A stretch of DNA of 10,096 nt, from assembly GCA_029212425.1 (NCBI GenBank), contig JARGNC010000093.1, positions 1 to 10,096 on the forward strand, read 5' to 3'. Made by a program: the position numbers and the translations under genes. The DNA is from Phycisphaerales bacterium (GTDB taxonomy: Bacteria; Planctomycetota; Phycisphaerae; Phycisphaerales; UBA1924). This document shows, piece after piece, positions 5,258 through 10,096 of this stretch. Under the pieces are notes generated by a model. It did no database searches. It was not told where the DNA came from and was given only the letters and a program-made list of their open reading frames with translations. Position 1 is the stretch's first letter. Each line of letters starts with the position of its first letter.

Positions 5258-5263
5258 TATATT
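5258..5263 (+). promoter_or_regulatory. -10-like TATATT just before the tatD start
   Basis: TATATT matches the -10 consensus at five of six positions and ends five bases before the GTG at 5269, so a transcript from it would begin at or next to the start codon. I find no good -35 at 17 bp (GGCTGT). It is the main support, besides homology, for the GTG at 5269 and a leaderless mRNA. Confidence 0.35.
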
Positions 5264-5268
5264 CTGGG

Positions 5269-6087
5269 GTGATTGATACCCATTGCCATCTGACTTTCCC
5301 CGATTATGCTGGTCGAATCGATGAAGTGCTCGCGGACGCCGCGTCGCTCGGAGTCACCGGCGCGATCTCCATTGCGACGACGACCAAAGACTCGCTCGAC
5401 ACGCTCCGCTTGGCGCGCGAGCACGAGCAGGTGTGGTGCAGTGTTGGGGTGCATCCGTTGTATTCAGACAAAGGCCCGCACGATTGGAATGTGCTGCGTG
5501 AGCATGCGAAGGACCCCAAGTGCGTCGCGTTTGGTGAGCTTGGTCTGGACAACCACTACGACAAACCACCCAAACCAATCCAGCACACTGTACTCGCGGA
5601 GCAGCTCGCGACCATCGAGTCGTGCTGGGATGACGGACTCAAACTCCCGATCGTGATCCATTGTCGAAAGGCGTTTGAGGATCTCATTCCTATCTTGAAA
5701 TCATCGAAGCTCGATGCGGATCGGTTCGTGTTCCACTGCTTTACAGGGAATCCCGACGAGGCGCGGATGGTGCTCGACTTTGGCGCGAGCATCTCGTTTA
5801 CCGGGGTCGTCACCTATTCCAATGCGAAAGAAGTCGCTCAAGCGGCGTTGCTTGTCCCGAGCAATCGGATCATGGTCGAGACCGATGCACCGTTCTTGTC
5901 CCCCGATCCGATGCGTGGGAAGCGTCCGTGTCTTCCCGGATACGCGCGGTACACCGCGGAATACCTCGCGAAAATCCGGGGTGTGTCGTTCGCTGAGTTC
6001 CACGAGCAGATCGACGCGAACACCGAATCGTTCTATGGCATCACCGCGACAAAGCCAACCGCGCAAACACTGGAAAGCGTGCTATGA
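5269..6087 (+). CDS. tatD: TatD family metal-dependent hydrolase (DNase)
   Basis: TatD proteins are TIM-barrel, divalent-metal-dependent hydrolases with 3'-5' DNase activity, linked to DNA repair and degradation. From the GTG at 5269 the protein has 272 residues, the usual length, beginning MIDTHCHL. Metal and active-site motifs are all present: H5/H7 (DTHCH), E90 (GELGLD), H131 (IHCR), H156 (HCFTG) and D206 (ETDAPFL). The usual Asn-Glu-Pro near the end is replaced by RGKRPCLP. A GTG at 5239 adds ten residues, but its AGGAGG lies only two bases away, too close for good initiation, and homologues start at MIDTHCH. The TGA overlaps the ATG of lgt (ATGA), so the two are probably co-transcribed and translationally coupled. 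Confidence 0.92.
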   Translation: MIDTHCHLTFPDYAGRIDEVLADAASLGVTGAISIATTTKDSLDTLRLAREHEQVWCSVGVHPLYSDKGPHDWNVLREHAKDPKCVAFGELGLDNHYDKPPKPIQHTVLAEQLATIESCWDDGLKLPIVIHCRKAFEDLIPILKSSKLDADRFVFHCFTGNPDEARMVLDFGASISFTGVVTYSNAKEVAQAALLVPSNRIMVETDAPFLSPDPMRGKRPCLPGYARYTAEYLAKIRGVSFAEFHEQIDANTESFYGITATKPTAQTLESVL

Positions 6088-7220
6088 GTCTGAATCTGGT
6101 ACTTGCTGATTCAGGATGGTTTCACACCATTTCCCCGTACCTCTGGCGGATCTCTGGTGATTTCGGCCTTCGTTGGTACGGGCTCTCTTATTTGCTCGCG
6201 TTCGTACTCGCGTACCTGATGCTCCGCTGGTTGTCAGTGCGCGGCGTGACCCCGATCCCGAAGGACCGCGTCGCCGACGCGATGATGCTGCTGGTCGCTG
6301 GGGTGATCGTTGGGGGGCGGATCGGATACATCGCGCTGTATGATCCCGCGCTGTTTATCGATTTTTCAAGCGATCCACCGTGGTGGGGGGTGTTCAGATT
6401 GACCAACGGCGGGATGTCCTCGCACGGCGGTTTTGCAGGAGTCATCCTCGCGTGCATCTTCATCTCAAGAGGATTCAAAGACGAACAAGGCAACCGCGTC
6501 GGCGCGTGTCCCAAGCTGCATGTCATGGACATGTGCGCGATGGTCGCGCCGCTCGGATTGATGCTTGGACGCATCGCAAACTTCATCAACGGCGAATTGC
6601 TGGGCAAAGTCATCGCGCTCCCCGGAGCGCACTCCCCTTGGTACGGCGTGCGGTATCCGCAAGAGATTCTCGAACGCCCACTCGATACGCTCCCCCAAAC
6701 TCCGGAGCAGCTGGATCAGATTGTCAGTCTCTCGACGCAGTACATGCTCCCTGGAGAGCAGGACTGGGGGCTGGGGTACATGCGGATTTTGGATCTGATC
6801 CGGAGCGGAGACGAGGCGCTGCGACTGCAGCTTGAGCCATTGATTTCTGCGCGCTATCCCACGCAGCTGATGCAAGCGTTCTTTGATGGGTTGCTGGTTT
6901 TTGTGATCGTGTGGATCATCGCGTACAAACCTCGGCGCGTCGGTGTGCTTGGTGGTTCGATGCTGATCGTGTACGCTCTTGGACGCATCCCGATGGACTT
7001 TGTCCGCTTGCCCGATGCTGGAGTTTCGCAGTTCGGTCCATTGACGAGGGGGCAGGGGTATTCGTTGTTGATGCTGATCGTGGGGATCATCACACTGATT
7101 GTGGCGCATCGGTCGAATTATGTGGTGATGGGCGGATGGGGACGCCGCTCAGTTTCGCTCGCGTCCGAGTCGGGCAATGCCGAGGGTGGCGCCGAATCCA
7201 AGCACGATGATCCCGAGTGA
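6084..7220 (+). CDS. lgt: Prolipoprotein diacylglyceryl transferase
   Basis: Lgt is the inner-membrane enzyme that transfers diacylglycerol from phosphatidylglycerol to the lipobox cysteine of prolipoproteins, the first step of lipoprotein maturation. Motifs: LRWYGLSY (29-36), GGRIGY (77-82), GGMSSHGGFAG (109-119) with H114 in the essential-histidine position, the Lgt signature LGRIANFINGELLG (161-174) with R163 and N167, RYPTQLMQAFFDG (257-269), and GRIPMDFVR (300-308). Several hydrophobic segments fit a multi-pass protein. At 378 residues it is longer than the usual 260-300: there is an extra block at about 192-256 before YPTQL, and a charged tail from about 350. The start overlaps the tatD stop. 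The last 23 codons are antisense to the end of the DUF368 gene. Confidence 0.96.
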   Translation: MSLNLVLADSGWFHTISPYLWRISGDFGLRWYGLSYLLAFVLAYLMLRWLSVRGVTPIPKDRVADAMMLLVAGVIVGGRIGYIALYDPALFIDFSSDPPWWGVFRLTNGGMSSHGGFAGVILACIFISRGFKDEQGNRVGACPKLHVMDMCAMVAPLGLMLGRIANFINGELLGKVIALPGAHSPWYGVRYPQEILERPLDTLPQTPEQLDQIVSLSTQYMLPGEQDWGLGYMRILDLIRSGDEALRLQLEPLISARYPTQLMQAFFDGLLVFVIVWIIAYKPRRVGVLGGSMLIVYALGRIPMDFVRLPDAGVSQFGPLTRGQGYSLLMLIVGIITLIVAHRSNYVVMGGWGRRSVSLASESGNAEGGAESKHDDPE

Positions 7221-8171
7221 TCCCGCGATCTGACCTGATGACGGGGTGAACGCGCGCTGTTGCCAGTCTTTCGCGTTGTCGTTCGCTTGCATTTCGGTCA
7301 GATTTTCAGCGGTCACAAGTTCGCCTTTGATCGTGTCGCCAACCTCAGGCACCACACCAGCGCGGAACGGGTACAACCCAGCCGGTGCTGCGATGATGAG
7401 TCCGAGCAGCACACCGAGGGTGATGCGTTCGTATTTGTGCAGCACCCATCGGAGGACATTGCTGACGACGACGACGCCGAGGACGACCCCGATCCCGACG
7501 GGGATGACGATGGACATCTGGCCAATTATTGCGGAGACATCCGCATCTTTGAGTGCGCTGATGGTGTCCTTGATCGCTCCGATGATGGTCTCGTACATTC
7601 CCAGCAGCAGGAGCAGGAACGCGCCGGAGATGCCTGGGAGGATCATCGCGCTTGCCGCCGCGGCCCCACCGAGGACCAGTCCGAGCGGGCCGCTGAGTCC
7701 TGATGAATCCGCGCCGGATTCTTGGAGGTAGACGAGTCCACCCATGAGCATCGCTCCGATGATTCCGCCGATGACGACCTTGCGTGAGATGGGTCGCGCC
7801 ATCGCGTAGAGGATGGGGACACCTCCGAGGGTGAGTCCGATGAAGAGGGAGAACATGATCCAGCGGTGGTAGACGAGCGCGTGGTGGATGATCGAAGCGA
7901 GTCCACCAATCGCGACGACGGCACCAACGACGACACACCCAAGCGTCAGGATGTTTGATTTGGAGAATCGGAAGCGTGTGATTTCGGAGATCGCGTCGAT
8001 AAAGCGTGTGTAGATGCCGCACGCGACGAGCATGGTGCCCCCTGAGATACCAGGAACGAGGTTTGCGAGTCCCATGAGCACGCCTCCGAGGATACAGCGG
8101 AGAACCGGCACTGGTGATTGCTCAGAGAGGGTTGTTTCAGTCTCAGGTTTGTTCGTTGGTGTGTCGTTCAT
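7149..8171 (-). CDS. popT: DUF368 membrane protein, PopT-type polyprenyl-phosphate transporter
   Basis: DUF368 proteins have been shown to return undecaprenyl phosphate, the lipid carrier for peptidoglycan and other surface polymers, across the inner membrane (the PopT family; the other known family is DedA/UptA). The 340-residue protein shows the family's duplicated signature: NLVPGISGGT at 37-46 and MILPGISGAF at 176-185, each entering a membrane segment, in two hydrophobic halves with roughly eight or more segments overall. The polar N-terminus (1-22) and a hydrophilic loop (about 275-312) before the last membrane segment are clear. The ATG at 8171 lacks a ribosome-binding site and follows TATCGT by 11 bases, so the leader may be very short. 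The last 23 codons are antisense to lgt. The gene symbol is by family; planctomycete activity is inferred. Confidence 0.88.
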   Translation of the reverse strand: MNDTPTNKPETETTLSEQSPVPVLRCILGGVLMGLANLVPGISGGTMLVACGIYTRFIDAISEITRFRFSKSNILTLGCVVVGAVVAIGGLASIIHHALVYHRWIMFSLFIGLTLGGVPILYAMARPISRKVVIGGIIGAMLMGGLVYLQESGADSSGLSGPLGLVLGGAAAASAMILPGISGAFLLLLLGMYETIIGAIKDTISALKDADVSAIIGQMSIVIPVGIGVVLGVVVVSNVLRWVLHKYERITLGVLLGLIIAAPAGLYPFRAGVVPEVGDTIKGELVTAENLTEMQANDNAKDWQQRAFTPSSGQIAGSLGIIVLGFGATLGIARLGRERN

Positions 8172-8235
8172 AGGTTGGTTGGACGATAGGTCAGGTTGCT
8201 GGTGAATCTGCGGTATGATGATGTTCAGATTGATC

Positions 8236-8240
8236 GAGGG
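8236..8240 (+). promoter_or_regulatory. Ribosome-binding site that decides the hydrolase start
   Basis: GAGGG is five bases before the GTG at 8246, supporting that start over the in-frame ATG at 8258. TATGAT (8214-8219) upstream is a possible -10, but no good -35 accompanies it. Confidence 0.45.
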
Positions 8241-8245
8241 ATTGA

Positions 8246-9601
8246 GTGAGTATTTCTATGAGACGAATCGGACAAAACCCGCTGCTTTATACACTTCTTG
8301 GGTGTACCTTGTTCGCACTCTTTGGATGCCGAAGTGTGCAGCGACAATCCCTTGGGTTCCAATCCACAGAAAGCGAATCCACAAGCGAGACTGGATTTGG
8401 GGACATCAGCCCAGCGAACACCGAGTCGGTATGGCCGGCGCGGTGGGGTGCCGAGTCGATTCAAGCGGGAGATCGTACGGGGATCATCGTTCCAATTGAT
8501 CACTCAATCTCTGAACTCGCGCCCGCCCACTTGTCCCGCTTCCATCGGTTGCGGACTGGGGAAACGGAATACACGGACATGGACCTCCTCGCGGTTGCGA
8601 TGGGGATTGAGGAGCCGTACAAGTTTCAAGCGGAGGGTCCAGGGTGCTATCTGTTCGTTCATCAACCTCCGATTGACGGAGAAGACCCCAAGCCATCGAA
8701 GGACGGCGAACCTGAACTGTTCATTAAATACATCAGTGCTCAGCATTCGACGAAGGTGAATACCTCTGATGAGCCCCAGCTCGAGCTTGAGCGCACATGG
8801 TTTACCTATCGAACCCCGAGATCCGGACAAGATTCAATCGGGACGATCCTGTTGATGCCTGGGATGTTTGGAACACCGGAGCCGGTGATTGATGGCGTCG
8901 AGCGGTACTTCCGCGCCAAGGGGTGGTCGGTGCTCCGGATGCTGTCGCATCCTTCTCGCTTCACGCAGCGCAAGCAGTTTGGGGTGCCTCCGGGTTCTGA
9001 AGCATTCATCGCGCAGCGCATCGCGGAGATGTTTGACACACGCACCGCTGAAGCGGCGTATGCCGCGTCGTCTGCGATGCGATATGTGCACAAAAAATAT
9101 CCAGACGATGCAGAAAAACCGGTCGTCCTTCTTGGAATGTCCGGCGGTGCGATGATCCTCCCAACCGTCTACTCCTTCGACCCATCGCTCTACAGCGGCG
9201 GGGTCCTCATCGCAGGAGGCGGAAACTTCCTCGAGATCAACATCCGCTCCAACTATGCGAAATGGATTGATGCGATCGACCTAGATGCGGACCCGTCGGA
9301 GCCTGAGATTCAGAAACCTGAGAAGGAACAACTCCAAGAACTGAGCAACCTGTACATGACCATGTCCAAACTCGATTCCTTGCACACCGCAGAATCGATG
9401 CGAGGTGTTCCTGTCCTCATGCTCCATGCGAGCAGCGACAAAGCTGTCCCCGCTTCCACAGGAGATGCGCTCTTCGAAGCGATCGGCAAACCGGAGCGGT
9501 GGGTTTACCCCGTCGGTCACGAACTCATCTTCGCGGGACTTCCGCTTCAAACAACCAAAATCGAATCGTGGGTCCGCGAGCAGGTGCTGGGTGAAGATTA
9601 A
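8246..9601 (+). CDS. Probable lipoprotein alpha/beta-hydrolase
   Basis: The 451-residue product starts with R6-R7 and a hydrophobic segment ending in LFGC (25-28), a plausible though not ideal lipobox (F at -2), so C28 is probably lipidated by Lgt, encoded nearby. The C-terminal half looks like an alpha/beta-hydrolase: GTILLMPGMFG (199-209) in the oxyanion-strand position, nucleophile elbow LGMSGG (296-301, S299), VLMLHASSDKAVP (390-402, D398) and PVGHELIF (422-429, H425), giving a complete Ser-Asp-His triad. Residues 30-190 are an N-terminal region I do not recognise. The substrate cannot be read from sequence; esterase, lipase or peptidase-like action in the periplasm is inferred. The gene diverges from the DUF368 gene, and its TAA shares bases with the convergent sixA stop, so no terminator fits between them. 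Confidence 0.82.
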   Translation: MSISMRRIGQNPLLYTLLGCTLFALFGCRSVQRQSLGFQSTESESTSETGFGDISPANTESVWPARWGAESIQAGDRTGIIVPIDHSISELAPAHLSRFHRLRTGETEYTDMDLLAVAMGIEEPYKFQAEGPGCYLFVHQPPIDGEDPKPSKDGEPELFIKYISAQHSTKVNTSDEPQLELERTWFTYRTPRSGQDSIGTILLMPGMFGTPEPVIDGVERYFRAKGWSVLRMLSHPSRFTQRKQFGVPPGSEAFIAQRIAEMFDTRTAEAAYAASSAMRYVHKKYPDDAEKPVVLLGMSGGAMILPTVYSFDPSLYSGGVLIAGGGNFLEINIRSNYAKWIDAIDLDADPSEPEIQKPEKEQLQELSNLYMTMSKLDSLHTAESMRGVPVLMLHASSDKAVPASTGDALFEAIGKPERWVYPVGHELIFAGLPLQTTKIESWVREQVLGED

Positions 9602-10080
9602 AACGCATCGTTCATGCGGAACTGGGCGATGAGTTGCCCGCTCCCGATCGGGTTCTCGCGGTCAACCTTGAATCCGTACAACTGACCTGGACGCATTGAG
9701 TGGAGTCGCGGCGCGGATGGGCCGCCGACCAAGATATCCGCGGCTCTCCCGACCAAGGGATTATGCGACACAAGCGCAAGCGATGGTGCGTCGCTTTCTT
9801 CAATCACCGACATGATGTCCTCAGCAAACCGGTCCGCAGCGATCCTGGGTTCATGCTGTACTCGCTGTCCCAACGCGTCCCAGATCGGTGTCGCGGTCTG
9901 GGTGGTGCGTGTGTAGGGGGAAGCGAGCACGACGGTGGGTTGGTCCTGCGATTCATCCGCAAGGAACGCTGCAATTGCCGCGGCTTGCTCGTGCCCTTTG
10001 TGCACAAGCACTCGATCCGCATCGTGTCCGGATTCTGATAGATCCTCGGCCTGTCCATGTCGGATCAGGTACACGATCAT
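9598..10080 (-). CDS. sixA: SixA-type histidine phosphatase
   Basis: This is a short (160-residue) member of the histidine phosphatase (phosphoglycerate mutase-like) superfamily. It has the catalytic LIRHGQA (5-11, H8 the phosphorylated nucleophile), LVHKGHEQA (25-33) in the place of the usual 'LT..G..qa', ASPYTRTTQTA (53-63, R58) and LVSHNPLVG (103-111, second histidine H106). Length and motifs fit SixA, which removes phosphate from phosphohistidine proteins such as HPt domains or PTS components; the substrate here is unproven. The ATG at 10080 has AGGAG about eight bases upstream (10085-10091 region), so the gene looks complete, with its promoter beyond the right edge. Its stop overlaps the stop of the convergent hydrolase gene. 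Confidence 0.88.
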   Translation of the reverse strand: MIVYLIRHGQAEDLSESGHDADRVLVHKGHEQAAAIAAFLADESQDQPTVVLASPYTRTTQTATPIWDALGQRVQHEPRIAADRFAEDIMSVIEESDAPSLALVSHNPLVGRAADILVGGPSAPRLHSMRPGQLYGFKVDRENPIGSGQLIAQFRMNDAF

Positions 10081-10096
10081 GCTGTTGCTCCTGTGG

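Noticed and set aside
7345..8022. A long 225-codon frame on the minus strand inside the DUF368 gene
   Set aside because: Its composition is extreme in R, H and P, as expected of a shifted frame of a membrane-protein gene, while the DUF368 frame has clear family motifs.

Overview
The window looks like ordinary chromosome from a planctomycete, most likely class Phycisphaerae, with mid-50s G+C by eye. The main clues are a secreted protein with a VPAPG-type PEP-CTERM tail ending in four arginines, a short coiled-coil protein of a kind I associate with planctomycetes, and a DUF3553/Tudor-like protein. I see no phage, transposon, CRISPR or other horizontally acquired cassette. Identifications rest on reading motifs, not on a database search.

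Left part (1-2056): a truncated rpoZ (RNA polymerase omega, minus strand) diverges from a DUF3553-domain gene (plus). The DUF3553 stop codon lies at the first base pairs of a perfect three-stem RNA fold, and a short hairpin plus T-run follows. Two more hairpins lead into a 92-residue coiled-coil gene. Next come a strong GC-rich hairpin, a complete tRNA-Ser(GCU) and its intrinsic terminator, then a 13-bp-stem terminator belonging to the following minus-strand gene.

Middle part (2054-5201, minus strand): in transcription order, ADP-dependent NAD(P)H-hydrate dehydratase (nnrD), an AT-rich control region, an orphan 415-residue helix-turn-helix protein, and a secreted PEP-CTERM-type protein. The control region holds an 8+8 perfect palindrome, a promoter that predicts a leaderless mRNA, and a six-residue leader ORF whose stop overlaps the regulator's start. 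It is the most intriguing regulatory stretch here.

Right part (5239-10096): tatD and lgt form a translationally coupled plus-strand pair with an ATGA overlap. lgt runs 72 bp into the 3' end of a convergent DUF368 (PopT-type polyprenyl-phosphate transporter) gene. Divergent from that is a probable lipoprotein alpha/beta-hydrolase, and convergent with it is a sixA-type histidine phosphatase; their stop codons share a TTAA. Lgt makes lipoproteins, the hydrolase looks like an Lgt substrate, and PopT-type proteins recycle the lipid carrier for wall and surface polymers, so this end has an envelope-biogenesis theme.

I did not find a clear new multi-gene system. The best leads are the structured RNA at 991-1054, the control region and C-terminal domain of the orphan HTH protein, the Tudor-like protein beside rpoZ, and the codon-aligned antisense overlap of lgt with the DUF368 gene.
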